Positions 10,206 to 22,397 of a stretch of DNA of 64,000 nt are shown here, piece by piece. This DNA is from Tetracentron sinense (Eukaryota > Streptophyta > Magnoliopsida > Trochodendrales > Trochodendraceae). The stretch's first letter is position 1, and each line of letters opens with the position of its first letter. The notes beneath the pieces are model-generated. The model was not told where the DNA came from. It searched no databases and saw only the letters and a program-made list of their open reading frames with translations. The stretch spans positions 22,506,547 through 22,570,546 of the forward strand of contig CM026556.1 of NCBI GenBank assembly GCA_015143295.1, given 5' to 3'. The position numbers and the translations under genes are program-made.

Positions 10206-12063
10206 GGTACACTTTTTAATTTTGATCATCTTTGGGTAAGTGTGCACATACATGCAATAAGCAGACATGCATAACTCTTGGTTTTGAAACTCAACTGTTT
10301 TTAACTCCAAAAATTTTAATATGTTCAGTATAATCCAACTTTTATCAATGGACTTGAACTTGGAACCCACGATCCCAATTATACACAGTTTAACCCTTGA
10401 CTAACTGATAAATGCCGAAAAATCTTCAAAAAGTCATTAGTAGACCTTGAACACTTGCACGAGCACACTAAAACTTGTCTAGTGGGGTTTGACACCGAGT
10501 CTCTTAATTGGTAACTTTGTTAGCTCATGAGGAGTTAGATGAGTTAGAGATTGAACACTATCCTCGGTAAAAAAAATCAAAAATAAATAATAATAAATAA
10601 ATAAAAATAAGTTAGTTGTCCAAACCAAAACTCCCCTACCCAGTAACCGGGCCTCATGCCTAGTTAACCATTGTGTTACGCGTCAAAAAGTAAGGAGTTT
10701 GGAATGGTCGTCTATCTTAGTGTGACTAGTTTAGGTTTGTAGCCTCTTTAACCCGAGTTATTAAGCCCTTAGGAGTGTTCTACACTTAATGCCCTAAAAT
10801 CTTCTGGTTTGAGAGTCATTGGCCTAAAGCTTGCTAAATGGGTTAACTAGAAAGCTGGAGAAACCTAGCTTTTGCACGATCACACATTAAAAAAAAGAAA
10901 TAAAGAGGTTATATATAATAACAATAACTTTGAATGGTAAACCAAGGTAGTGTTTAAATTGATAAGGAATCTGATAATAAATGGGTCGACAAGGGAGCTG
11001 TTAAGGAGATTAGGTCGAGATCACACATTCGAGGGATAGATCACTCAACACCAAGCGTATAATGACTAATCTTAACTAAGCATCACAAATTTGGAATTAG
11101 GTGAGATTGTGTGAGATTGAGAATGTGGGGTCAAAGTTCAAGTCTGTTGATAAATTTGGGATTATATTGAATGTATTGTGATTTTGTGATTTAAAACATG
11201 TTTTCAGTTTCGATTGTAAACCCTAACGAGACTTCACCTTAGTGGACCCTGTTCGTAAGCAAAAGTGCCAAGAAAAAGAAACTAGCCTAAATTGCTTGAT
11301 ACTAGAAAATAAGCTTAGTCTAGAAGGCAAGCTCAAGCCCAGAGAAATGAAGGGAATCGTATAGCCAAGCCTGAGAAAAAGAAGAAGAGAGAAAGAGTAA
11401 GGAAAGCCAAGAAAAATGACCCTGCCTGAGACATTCTTCTGGAACAAAAGCCATTGATGGCAATTACCTTGATGAATTTCATCCCTCCAGGTTTCTGCTC
11501 TGACTGTGATTATGATAGCCTCTAGTCAACAGACTCAGGAGATTAATGTAACATCTTCTCTTGTCATTTTATCAATGTGGTCCTGAATGAAGACCTTTCA
11601 AGGTTAAATGTTCCAAGACAAGTAGTAGCCTGTAGTCCAGAAAGATACCGGACATTTCAAGATTGGCTAGATTAATCCGAAGATATTGAACTCCCGGAGA
11701 GGAGACCGTCTACACCAAGACGGACACCTACAGGACTTTTAGATCTTTCTGAAGGATTTTTGTCTAGGGGAGAACGAGAGACAGATGATGGACAAGTATA
11801 ATCTGGTTGCCCTAAAAAAACACCAGGTACAATAGAGACTTGATATTTGCATAATTATACATATTTAAGCACCTCAAATTATAGATGTTAGTTCCTTTGA
11901 GCTCATTATGAAACTGTTTTATGGTACTTTGGTTTCTTTCTCTATTTCGGGTTCAAATAAGGAAAAAGAGCTTACACGGCAGTGAATGGACCTTGAAAGC
12001 TTCAAAGTCATCACCCATGAGAAATCAAAAAGGGAAAAGAAGAAGATCAGCAAAATTTGTGAG

Positions 12064-12100
12064 CTACGATCGTTCGTAGGTTTTCTACGAACGATCGTAG
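12064..12100. repeat. Perfect 16-bp inverted repeat with 5-base loop
   Basis: CTACGATCGTTCGTAG at 12064-12079, loop GTTTT, then its exact reverse complement at 12085-12100. The arm is the same as the core of the palindromes at 5039-5480. A partial third arm (CTACGAACCATTGTAG) follows at 12102. Confidence 0.95.
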
Positions 12101-12329
12101 TCTACGAACCATTGTAGATCGGTGTTTGCCTTGGGATTTGTGTGAGTAAAGCTTTCTCCCTCAGCCCTACTTCGGGGAATTAATGATTTCACTTTTTAGA
12201 GATGGGGTATTAAAGACAAGTGAGAAGAAAATCCTAGGGGATCTGAAATTTCTTAGTTCAATGAATCCTTTGACCTAGAGGTGCGGAGTAAATAGGTCTA
12301 CTTAAAATTATCTACCAATTTTAATTTTA

Positions 12330-13376
12330 TCCAATCACAATTAGTCAATCACACATGAATACACAAAATTTTTTATGTGGAAAATCCTTCCGGGAAAAAC
12401 CACAGGACCTAGTCCAGCACAAAATTTACTATGAAAAGATTTAAACAGTACAAGACTCGAATCTTACCCAATTGGACACGACACACTGTTCCTCGGTATC
12501 AATTCTTCAGCTTGCAAACCACGAACTCAACTTGTTCGATATCTGCAACAGCAGCTTCGGTTACTCACCGGCCAATTCTTCTTAAAGCGATTCAATCACG
12601 ATCTCCGAAGATCGATTCCTGTCCTTGACGGGTTTGGCTCAAGCCAACCGACACTCCCAATGGAGCACAATTAAGGTTTTAGGGTTTTGAAAAACAAACT
12701 CTAGAGTGACCCCATCAAAGTTTGAGGATCAAACAATGCAAGCTTATAGAGATTTGAATGAAAAAACTTGAATCTTTAGAGTAATGAACAATGGAGAATG
12801 GGAGGAATTATTTCCAGAGTTTATGCGAACTCTAGAAGAAGCCTAAAGCACTCTCAATACTCTCCACAAAATCCCCATTCACGGACTAGAGGGGTTACAA
12901 TAAATAGAGAAGCAATCCAATGGTTTTAGAAGTTACTAAAAACCAAAAATAGAAGAAAATATAAGGACTGGGTCGACCCAACTGCTCACTTTGGTCGACC
13001 CAAGTGCCACTTTGGGTCGACCCAACTTTTTTTGGCCTTCTATTAAATTTTCTCATACATTATTTTGAGGTACTGGGTCGGCCCAATATGGTCTAGGTCG
13101 ACCCACTAGTGACTTTTGGCATATTTTTCACCTTTGAATCTTCTGTGCATTGCTTCATATTGGTCTACGTATTTTGGAACCATATTCCATGAATGTGGGC
13201 ATTTCCATATGAGTAATTTTTGGTCTTCTAGGTTTAACTTAGCATTCTAAAGCTTGAGCTATTTCTTGGGTGATGTTTCTTCATGCTTTATCATGTCATC
13301 TTCTTCACTTTTCATCGAACTAGATAGTGTGACCTAAGGAGAACTATAACCACATTTGGACTCGGGATTTAGCCAA
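12330..13376 (-). mobile_element. LTR family A, copy 2 (inverted)
   Basis: On the minus strand this starts with TGTTGGCTAAATCC (TG at about 13376), passes through GTCGACC-rich sequence (12970-13105) and ends after the TTTTTCCCGGAAGG signature (RC near 12390-12405). TACCAATT at about 12320-12327 reads AATTGGTA on the minus strand, like the first part of a Met-tRNA primer site. It aligns by eye in reverse with 1-1000. No internal coding sequence accompanies it, so a solo LTR is the simplest reading. A target duplication was not found. Confidence 0.55.
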
Positions 13377-14219
13377 CAAAAACCATGACCTTACAGGATC
13401 GATTCTTGGACCGAGAGAATTGAAAGTGGCCGAAAAAGGGAGATGAAGGATGCAAACAAGTGTCGAAGGTTCATCTTCAACAACCATGCAGTTCATTGCC
13501 TTCGGGATGAACTAATTTCACCCTCTAGGGTTTTGATGAAACCCTAGCCGAGTATTGTATTCTTTTTTTTATTTTTTGTTTTTTTCTTGTAAACATTCGA
13601 TTGCATAATAAAGAAGGTTGCTTCGACAACCAAATTTAATGACAATAATTATTCTCAATGGTGTTTCTCCTTGTCTTAGGTTTAACTAAATTGAGTTTAA
13701 AATCAATCTAGGTTAGTTTCTATGATTCTAATCGTAGATATTGTGCAATGTTGCTTAATGATTAAGTGACTAGATTTTAGGATGCTCTATACCTAGAGAA
13801 GACAAGTGGTACCACAACCCTAGATTAATGTGGATCACTTATGCTGATCACAGATAGAGCATACCTTAAACCTAATTACTTGAGATTTTTCTAGATCTGT
13901 TGAGTAGGGACTTGTAGTCGCTTTCAACCTTGATGTATATGAGCTAAGGACTTTAAGTGAATACATGCGATGCAATATTAGGCTAGAGGCGGATTCCTCT
14001 ACCATAGACTTCTCCCATATTTTCACAAACTCTTTTAACTGCTTTCTAGTTTAGATAATTTAGAAGAATTTAGTTTTAATTGAGATAAATCAACAATCAA
14101 CTTTTCAACCTGTAGTTTAATTTAATTTAGAGAAAATAATAGTTAGACCAGCGCAATTCTCTGTGGTTCGACCCTTGCACCACTATCCTATGAGATTAAT
14201 ACCAATTGTAAGGTATATA

Positions 14220-15020
14220 ATTTAGTGATCAAGACTCCAAGTCGATATCATCGCCAAACATGGCGATTGATAAAAATCTTAAGCCAGCCCGAGAATCAAG
14301 ATTCACTTGTTGCAGCCGGTTCAAATAAAGACCCTCTAATAGAGAAGCAGTCCTAAGCTCAGGATCAACTGACAGTTCGTCAGCATCTGAACAAATTTCA
14401 ACGCTTCGAGGCCTTTCTAACTTCTCCAATGACTATATCTCCGAGGAAGAACAAGAAGAGAACAGTAAATGAGGATTGCCCGGTTCTCTTGAGGGTTCGA
14501 AATTAGAATCCTCAACTCTAATTTGATAAGAAACATCAGCTATTATTGAGTTATCAGGCCTACGCTTTCGGAAAACTCGATGGTCTACGCCAATTTCAGC
14601 CCAATTTAGAAATCCAACCGGGCAATATAAAACACAAAGACAGTTGTCCTTCCAAAACAAAAAGAGAAAGTTGGACTTCAGTTCCATGAACATGATCCAA
14701 CTCTTGGAAGGAGACTCGTCTGAATCAATAGATCAGACAATTGTCAAAGATTATCAACTCAATCTCTAGTCAGGAAGAAGGGTACAACCAAGATTTGAAC
14801 CAGTCAAACATGAAGATTGGACCAGGGCTCCACCATCCCCTACACAAGCGACTCATGGCAATGAAAGGGTCAAGTACGATATCCATGAGTGGCTGATGAG
14901 GGTCGCCAACAGAGGAACATGTGTGAGATCTTTAATCGTGCTATGAGGCGATGCCAAGGGGGCTACCAGAGCGGAATTTGATGCTATTTCAGAGGTATTG
15001 TCGAGGGTCGCCTGATGTGA
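14220..15020 (+). pseudogene. Unrecognised decayed coding stretch
   Basis: Several plus-strand frames join into a protein-like stretch with few stops. A serine/acidic region (DSSSASEQ, SNDYISEEEQEE, near 14370-14460) is followed by a basic segment (SFQNKKRKLDF, about 14645) and then HEWLMRVANRGTCVRSLIV (about 14885). At least four in-frame stops or shifts break it. It begins right after the Athila-type LTR end, so it may be a gag-like or other retroelement protein. I do not recognise the family and assign no function. Confidence 0.25.
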
Positions 15021-15534
15021 ACTAAGTGATAAAAAATGAAGGAAGTGAATTAAATTGCATGGCCATTAATTGCATATTGAGTAAAAATGTAATAATGACT
15101 TATGATGGCATGTGTTGTATGTGTTCATCTTGTTAAGCTTCGTGCTCACCCTTGCTATGTTGATATTTTTTAGGAGATATCTGAAGGTTTATAAGAACTC
15201 TTGAGGAGCTGAGAATCTAGAAGAATATTCATTTTATCACTTTTTTAGAATGAGTGATTGTAGGGAGGCACTTTGAGAACTTATTGCACTTTATACTCTG
15301 TTCAAACTTTAAAGTTATGCTCGTATGTTTTTACATTTGGAATGGTTTTATATGTTGATAAAATACATTCACTATTGGGGTTTATCCCAAGTTCACGCTT
15401 CATAAACCCTTACAAATATAAGGTATATTGTGTATGTGGGTTTCGGGGATACATCCAATTATGCTACAAAAAAGGATGAACAAATATCTTCTATAAAGAA
15501 CACAGGAAAAAAAAAAACAGAGAATCAATCCATA

Positions 15535-15780
15535 GGTTCGGTACCTTGTTATTATTCCTTACCTCGAGATCAAATTGGTTATTGGGTAGTAAAAATTGTG
15601 ACAGGTGTACTTGAAGGCAGCAATTGTCATTGATCAAGAAGGTGATCCAAAAGGAACTCGAGTTTTTGGTGCGATCCTTTTTAGAAATCGAATGAATTCG
15701 GTCTTATACATATGCGAGGAAGGTAATCAAAAAAGAAATACATCTACAAGAAGGTTTTATCGAAAATGTGAGGAAACATT
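15535..15780 (+). pseudogene. Plastid-derived mosaic (NUPT): fragments of petB, rpl14 and rps8
   Basis: Three short plastid protein fragments lie head to tail. The first, at about 15550-15605, reads YYSLPRDQIGYWVVKIVTGV and matches cytochrome b6 (petB) around the family's SLPWDQIGYWAVKIVTGV. The second, at about 15620-15677, reads AIVIDQEGDPKGTRVFGAI, a hallmark of ribosomal protein L14 (rpl14). The third, at about 15732-15780, reads QEGFIENVRKH, as in ribosomal protein S8 (rps8). In plastids rpl14 and rps8 are neighbours transcribed in this order, while petB is elsewhere, so the piece looks rearranged. It ends in an 18-base G run (15781-15798). None is a complete gene; this is nuclear plastid DNA, not a plastid locus. 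Confidence 0.7.
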
Positions 15781-15921
15781 GGGGGGGGGGGGGGGGGGAG
15801 ATGAAGAAACAACAAAGTCATGGCCCATAGAAGAAAATCCAATACAGATGAAATAAATCTGCACTGTTTATCAATGAATTAGGACCCATATTTTTTTTTT
15901 GCTTTTTTTAGAAAGCCACCT

Positions 15922-18070
15922 ATAAGGGGAGGGGTTGTTAGACATATATGCCCACGAAAGCCATTCCGGAATTGTATTAGTCTACTTAATCAATAAAAGC
16001 ATATTTTACATTCACACATAGTCTTCTACATTAGGTAACACATTAAAAAGTATCTCATTGGATGAGACTACTTTGTCCCTTAGGTAACATTGTAGGAAAA
16101 CCATCCAATTAGTTATTAACTAATTGCTAAGGAGATATGGTTTTCCGGTTTCTTGTAGAACTAAAATTGTTCTAAGTTATTCAGGATACATCTGGACAAT
16201 GTATTCTAACTAACTTAACCATTGTTAGTTCCATATGATGGAGTGATGAATCTCAATCACTGAGATAAGGGTCTCTTGACTAAGATGTGGATATAAGTAA
16301 GTAGTACTTATGTTGCAACTGGATCCCTCAGTGGATACCCTTAGAAATATACTGTCTTTATATTTAGGGTAATCCATTTGACAGATTGTCCTTAATCTGA
16401 GAGGTCGACTTTTTCTCTAGTATTGGCCTATATAGTTTTGATATAGTCAATCGTCAATGTCCAACACACCGAACTAAATACAGGCTCGTTGGGCTATGTA
16501 CGATATATTAGAAGAAGTGTGTGTACCTCAACAAGGATTTCACTACTCTTACAGAGTAATTAATATTGAGTTGACACTTGTCATAACCGGACTTGAAAAA
16601 ACCCAGCACTGGTATTTATCGATGAAATGGTTTTATCAAGGAATTTATTTTCTGTATAAAAGAAATGTAATTATTATTATTTCTTTTAAAGAATTTTTAA
16701 AATGTTTTGAAAGTCCAAGTTTGACTAAAAGTATCAAAGAGAATGAATTCTCAATATAAGCCAAGGATTAAAGACAGTATTAGATATTGTCCCGTAAACT
16801 TATAACAATATTGGAAGTGGAGGGGCGCATCTGTGAACAAATCTTGAGATAGAAATACCTGCAAGTAATTCTCTATTTTCTGGAGGTTAATCACGTTGTG
16901 TTAATGGACTTTATTGTGATTGGTGGAAGTCCAAGGATATAGATAAAATTCTATAATCCTAATAGAGTGATAGGAAAGATGTTTCCTAGTAACAATGCTT
17001 TAACCAAAAGGTTGAGTACTTGGTCCCACAATCAAAAATAGGAAATCCCTTTAGATCCCACACACAAGGACCTTCTTAAAGTATTTAATTTAATTATTAA
17101 TTAAATTAATTAATTTCTCAAAGTGATCACTATATGGTATAGTGAAGCTCTATAAAGTGGAATCACATTAGATGTGAAAAACCAAATGGGTAGGACCCAT
17201 TGGAGATTTTGATAAAAGATCAAACAAGACCTAAAAGGATTTGAAACCCTCAAATGGGCATGTGGAGTGGGGCCCACCTAGGGTGGGATACCCACTTCAA
17301 GGAGACCTTTATTTAATTAGTTCCTAATAACTAATGACTCCTTATTAGATAAGGTTAGTTAGTTACTAATTAAAGATTTCCTAATTGTTAGGGATTCTAT
17401 TAGTTTGTTACTAATCATTAATTAGTTAATTACTAATTAAGATTCCTTATTGGATAAGAATATAATTAGTTAGCTACTAATGGATAAGGTTAGTTTCTAT
17501 TAATGATTAATCCTAATTAATTAGGAGAAATCAATAAAGAAAATATATTGAAGAATCCTAATTAGATTAGGATATGGAGACTTGGGTTGCAAGCAACCCA
17601 AGATACTCTATATTAAGGGGTGGACATCCAAGGCTTGGACACAATTAATTTTCCAGAATTTTTAGTCTTCCCTCTCCTCAATCTCACACCCCTCTCCCTC
17701 TCTCTCTCCCTCAAAGGTGTACGGTCACCTCTCTTCCCCTTTCTCTTCTCTTGTGTTCTAAGTTGTGAATTTTAAGAAGAAGAAGATCAAGGTTCTTGAT
17801 AATAAAGATTGAATCTCTATTTCAAGATTCAAGAGCTGAAATTTTTGGAAAGCCCATTAGTTTCCATTAGAGAAAGCTTTAAAGGAAAAAGAAGGTTCGT
17901 GTGGATTGCGAAGGAGACTTGGCACTTGTGAAGTTTTGCAGGTATCGTTTCTATCGTGGATTTGACTTAACAATTTCAAAGTCGCAAAGGTGATTGTTGT
18001 TTTATCCTATATTGAATAAAATCAATTAGAATCTTAGTCAGATCTTGGGATTCGATGTATGCCCCCCAAA
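15922..18070 (+). mobile_element. Probable LTR with upstream polypurine tract
   Basis: AAGGGGAGGGGT (15924-15935) abuts TGTTAGACATATATGCC at 15936, the arrangement of a polypurine tract and 3' LTR start. The following ~2.1 kb is non-coding and has LTR-like parts. These are AT-rich TTAATTAA/TAGTTAGTTA repeats at 17080-17560, a TATATTAAGGGG promoter-like box near 17610, and a CT-rich leader (17670-17750). GAAGAAGAAGATCAAGG and a TTTTGCAGGT segment follow at 17780-17945. I cannot fix the 3' end or find a second LTR, so the call is tentative. Confidence 0.4.
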
Positions 18071-18189
18071 ACTGTTTTTCTAAAATTAAAAAGAGGCACA
18101 CTTTCAGGGGGGGTTTGGGACCCATCTCGAATATTTGATAGGGAAAAAAATGTTCATAACAGTTAAGATTATTCCAGTTACGCTAATAT

Positions 18190-19900
18190 CTACTGTCTAG
18201 TAGACCTATATTCAAGCCAAGCTGAGCTAAGCTTGGCCTAGCTCAAGCTTGGTTTGAACATGCTCGAGCTTAAATGTTTAGGCTTGAACTTGGATTGAAC
18301 ATATTTGATTGATCCCATGCTTGGTTCGAGCTTGAAGTTGATTCAAGTCGAGCTGAACTCGGGTTGGCTTATGCTTGATTTGAATTTAAATATCGTGGTC
18401 AATTTTACATGATTTTAATAAAAGTATTTGTTATTAAATTACTATACAAAAGATTACACAAAATTAATCTAATCATACATAAAAATTAGATTTGATGATA
18501 GTCATCAGTCCAAAAGTAGAGAATTAGGATTTTTGCTTTTAGCTTCTCAACTTTCTTTTGCTATTACTATCTTTTAATTTATTTTTTTTGGAACTCGGGG
18601 TGTCCCCAACCCTTCGGTTCTGGACTAATCCCTGAGGATAGGCATGCTAGCTCTACTCTCATGTGTTCTCAACTTTCAGCTAAAAACCAACACATGTTAA
18701 AACAATGATAGGTGTTGGTTTTTAGCAGAAAGCAAGGACAAATATTGCTTTTTGGCTGAAGACAAGGAATGCCCAAGAGTAGGGCTAGCACAACTCATTT
18801 ATATATATTACAAGTTACTATTATAATATACACAATATTACTAATAAATAAGGGTGGTGCTACCCACACCCGAATAATTGATGATTATACACCAAACTTA
18901 AAAATACACCAATAATGACAAAACTATCCTTCATCATCCTTTCTGTCTTCTACGACTAAACCTCTTTTTGAGAATCCTTTCGTGGTGATGACTTCTTCAA
19001 CTTTGGAGATAAAAGACAGAAATTTCCAAAGTTGTTATTCTTTGCATTCTTCGTCGTCCTCGGTGGTTATTCTTTTCTTAAATTTGCTAGGGTTTTTGGT
19101 TTTATGAGGTTTATGCAATTTAGGGGTTTAACTGATTTATCCAAAGAATTTGATTCGAGACAATGAATACTCTGAATATAACAAACGTTACTTTCTTAGC
19201 CAATGTAGCGGCATTTCTCAACCCTTTTCAGTTCGAAATTTCTTACGAGTGCTTGATTCCTCTCAAGAACGGTATAAGAAAAATTGTTTGCTAGGGTTTT
19301 TGATTGTATGTTGCTAAATAAAAATTACATATGGGTTGTTGTCAGGGGTTTGGGAATCAAGATTCTATTGTTTATCATGAAAACTTATTTGAAGTGATGA
19401 ACTGGTTTAATTGATACTGTGTCGAAAATGTCATGAGTATCTTCCCTTTTCATATGTCCTGAGTATCTTCCCTTTTCATGGAAAACGTATAAAGGAGCAG
19501 AAATTTGAGGCTCACATTTCATATCATTATAGATCTTGATAAAGGGGTTGTGGATCAAAGACAGAAGTGGAAGAGTATTTGGTGGGAGATAACAAGAAGA
19601 GAAGAAGGTATGAAGGGGCAGTATAGGCATTTTCTCTCTAAAAATGTGATTTTCTTAAATTTGGTATATAATCATCAAAAGTTGGGGTGCGAGTAACACC
19701 ACCCATAAATAAATATATTTCGAGCCGAGCAAGCTGAATTAAGCCCTAAACAAAGCCAAGCTGAGTGGAAACAAACAAGTTTGGCTCAAGGTCAACTTAC
19801 TTAAAGTTTCAAGCTCAAATAAACTCTTGGCTTGGCTATTTGAACCTGAAATACCAGCTTAACCTTGGCATGAGCTCACATGACTTGAATGCAGTCCTAC
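18190..19900. mobile_element. GAGCTTG-rich element, copy 1 (related to 51690-52630)
   Basis: The left end (18200-18400) and right end (19720-19890) are rich in CAAGCTTGG/GAGCTCGA-type words. The stretch after the left end (GTCAATTTTACATGATTTTAA at 18399-18418, then AAATTACTATACAAA) matches 51909-51950, and the right end matches 52430-52610. The two loci are therefore copies of one larger element. The interior differs: here it holds a SINE-like piece (about 18580-18650), a TGTTGGTTTTTAG hairpin (18690-18735) and about 850 bp of unassigned sequence (18830-19690). Confidence 0.5.
18575..18650 (-). mobile_element. SINE fragment
   Basis: TTTTTTTTGGAACTCGGGGT at 18580 followed by GTCCCCAACCC and GGACTAATCCC. 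The same sequence with a longer T-run occurs at 25968-26030. Read on the minus strand it ends in poly(A), as a SINE does. The copy is short. Confidence 0.45.
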
Positions 19901-20248
19901 TCTCCACTATAAGAGTTCACTAACCCTCTTGCCCCTTATTACATTAGAGGATCTATCTCTAAAATATTTAAACGTGTAATTAGAGGTTTATCTTTTTTTA
20001 TTTTGATTCATTGGAGGCCACATGGACCTATGGACTACACAATAAGGGGGTAGCCCTCCCCTTCCCATAACAAGTCTCTCATACGAGACTTACCAGCTAA
20101 ACTGACTGGCACCTACGTGTAATTAGAGGTTTATCAAACGCTCTAAAGTCTTTATAAATAAGCTCTAAATATTTAGAATTATCAAACGTCACCTAATTGA
20201 ACGGTCAAGATTGTTGGTACTGCACGTATCATCGATTAGGTCACATTG

Positions 20249-20442
20249 TTATTATTATTATTGTTATTATTTTTTAATGAGAGATATCATTTACCTACAT
20301 TAGTAGAGTCAGTCGGCCAGAAGTTAGCTTGGGCACTGGAGGTCTTGCAAACTCATACCCGGATGGGATTAGATCGCTAAACCTCCTCCAAGGAAGGTCA
20401 CACCCCTAGCACTACCACCCATGCAAGAGGCGGGGGGGTGTT
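20249..20442 (-). mobile_element. tRNA-derived SINE with target duplication
   Basis: Minus-strand head CGCCTCTTGCATGGGTGGTA, a B-box-like GATCTAATCCC, and a TTATTAT/A-rich tail on the left. GATTAGGTCACATT occurs at 20234-20247 and again at 20443-20456, a 14-bp target duplication. The same SINE family occurs at about 52240-52415 (plus) and as a tail fragment near 39025-39095. Confidence 0.8.
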
Positions 20443-20559
20443 GATTAGGTCACATTATTAGGAGGAAGGAATTAGGATCTTATCACCGGGGACTCTTTTT
20501 AATATTGTGCCAAAAGGAAACAATAGATACCCCTTTACTCGTCTCCAAGTCTTTCGCAA

Positions 20560-20660
20560 TAGGGGAGATTAGAAGGCTGCCTCATCTGTTTTAGGGTTTC
20601 GTCGAAACGACGCGAAGTGAAAAAGCTTTCACTTTCCGATCTAATTCTTCTCTATTTTGG
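20560..20660 (+). promoter_or_regulatory. Likely 5' untranslated exon of the RZ-1 gene with telo-box
   Basis: TTTTAGGGTTTC at 20589-20600 is a telo-box-type motif (AAACCCTAA in reverse), common just upstream of or in the leader of plant RNA-metabolism and translation genes. A plausible splice donor, TTTTG|GTACAT, lies at 20659/20660. The next likely exon starts after an AG near 22389, which would give a ~1.7-kb leader intron. GTATGAAC at about 20906 is an alternative donor. No TATA box is clear. The exon is inferred, not proven. Confidence 0.4.
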
Positions 20661-21592
20661 TACATCTTCTAATTACTTTTGATTGATTTCTCAGATCTGT
20701 AATATCCCCTTCTGTTTGATGATCATGATTTCTCTAATTTCTGTGCTATTAAATCTATCCCTTATTTCTTCTTTATTGGACTTTCTGAGTAGTTAGGTAT
20801 AATTTCAGCTATTTAATTGTAAAAGTTCTGTTCTTGTATTGATCCATAAAAAGATGTCATTTTTCTTTATAAGTTTCAGATCTCTTTAAGCTGTAGATGC
20901 CGAAGGTATGAACTAGGGTTTGTTGAATTACTGTAATTCTATGATCCATTAGAGTCCCTATATATCCATGGAAAAAAAAACCGTAATAGAAAATCGGGAA
21001 TTTAATAAATTATCGGATAAACTGTTTGATCTTAAGGTAACAAGTACTATCTTCGGACTGGTAGATCACAGTGGTGAGTAGGCGTTGACAGTATATAGTA
21101 GTAGTAGTTGTAGTAGCAGTGTAGTAGTGGATGTTACTTGTCATAGGAGAATAAGTTGTAGGCCTCGTGGTGGTAGCGGTAGGATGCGTGGAGGTAGACC
21201 CAAGAATTTGATTCATTTTATCAGTAGTAGGGATGAGTTCTGACTCTTGTCTTGGTTTGTATACAAGGCAGAAATGAGAGGGAATTGTTATAAGATTGTT
21301 CTTAGATTCAAGACCGAGCGAGGAGCTCCATGCATTAATCCAAACAAGTCTCGAAGCAAAAATAGAAAATTAGAGGAGCTTCCCACATGTGATAGGGTCG
21401 GATAGCAATTAGGAATAGGCTGATTTAACGTTCTTGAGAATCCCTTCAGAACAATCACAAATAGTAGAAAGAAAAGGAGATCTTCTTCCCAGAGTCCCCT
21501 AGTGCCTCAGAAAAACTCGCCTGGTGTGCCACTTAGAAAAAAGTTATGGAGCATGAAAAGGCACGACTGTATCCTGTCAATAAACTTTTGTA

Positions 21593-22195
21593 TAGTTTTT
21601 TTTGTGTTGAAAAAAAAAATAAAAAATTTAAATTATCACTTCTGAGCATAACAAAATTATTCTGATATTCTCATGAGACAATATATATTTTTTGAATTAA
21701 AATTTCACTTATCTTTGAGTCATTTATATCATTGTCTATTCTAGCTTTGACGCGCTTCCACTAAATTTCCTCATGTTGGGATATCAGGGCTCTTGGAAGT
21801 CTGGCTAGGGGGTTGCTTTCTTTTGAGCAACTGTTTTAGATGACTTCCACTTGCCAGTTCATATATCGGTTTGATCTATTCAAGGCTTCAAGCAAGTTAA
21901 CTAATCAATTGTTTTTTTTCAAAGAAGAAGGGTGTTTAGAGAATTATTAGTGCTATCCCCAAGCTTCCGAGCATGACAAAATTGGTCTGACATTCTCACG
22001 ATACTATAGTTTTTTTTGTGTTAAAAAAATTAAAATTTTAAATTACCACTTCTGAGCATAACAAAATTAGTCTGGTATTCTGATGAGACTATATATTTTT
22101 TTTGAATTGAAATTTCATTTATCTTTGAGTCATTTATATCATTCTATTCTAGCTTTGATGCGCTTCCACTAAATTTCCTCATGTTGGGATATTTC
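21593..22195 (+). repeat. ~190-bp direct duplication in the RZ-1 leader intron
   Basis: The block from about 21595 to 21783 (TTTTTTGTGTT... ATGTTGGGATAT) recurs at about 22010-22192. Both contain CACTTCTGAGCATAACAAAA, TTTGAGTCATTTATATCATT and GCGCTTCCACTAAATTTCCT, with scattered substitutions. A third, shorter related piece (GAGCATGACAAAATTGGTCT) lies near 21970. The offset is about 412 bp. Confidence 0.9.
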
Positions 22196-22397
22196 CTTTT
22201 TTCTCCTTTTATTTTCATATCACTATGTTCTGTGATTAGATTGTTACTTTTCGTATCTTTTTTCGATGTGAGAACTATCTTCAATTTGATAATTATATGA
22301 TGATATTTGATGAATACATTTGACTTGTTAGAGATGTGGCTTATTCTTGATATGCTGTTGTCCTTTTTCTTGTTCTTTAACACATGAAGTTCAACAC

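Larger units (their letters stand above)
10206..14210 (+). mobile_element. Probable 3' LTR region of the Athila-like element, with a nested LTR
   Basis: About 4 kb without coding sequence follows the polypurine-like tract. The right end contains CTCTGTGGTTCGACCC (14158-14173), a phrase characteristic of the 3' part of Athila/Tat LTRs just before their end. The block is inflated by a nested, inverted family A LTR at about 12330-13376. It also contains the perfect palindrome at 12064-12100 shared with the internal array, which ties it to this element. Exact LTR ends and a target duplication could not be fixed by eye. A poly-T/poly-A-rich stretch lies near 13560-13620. Confidence 0.45.

Noticed and set aside
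14220..15020. Integrated plant pararetrovirus remnant
   Set aside because: No movement protein, coat zinc knuckle or reverse-transcriptase motif could be recognised; only an unassigned protein-like stretch remains.
15535..15800. Plastid genome sequence (contig from plastid)
   Set aside because: Fragments are short, broken and surrounded by nuclear transposons; no intact plastid gene is present.
22347..22397. Upstream ATG (22347) as the start of the RZ-1 protein
   Set aside because: The extra residues are cysteine-rich and unlike the family start. The stretch reads as intron end with a T-rich tract and an AG near 22389.
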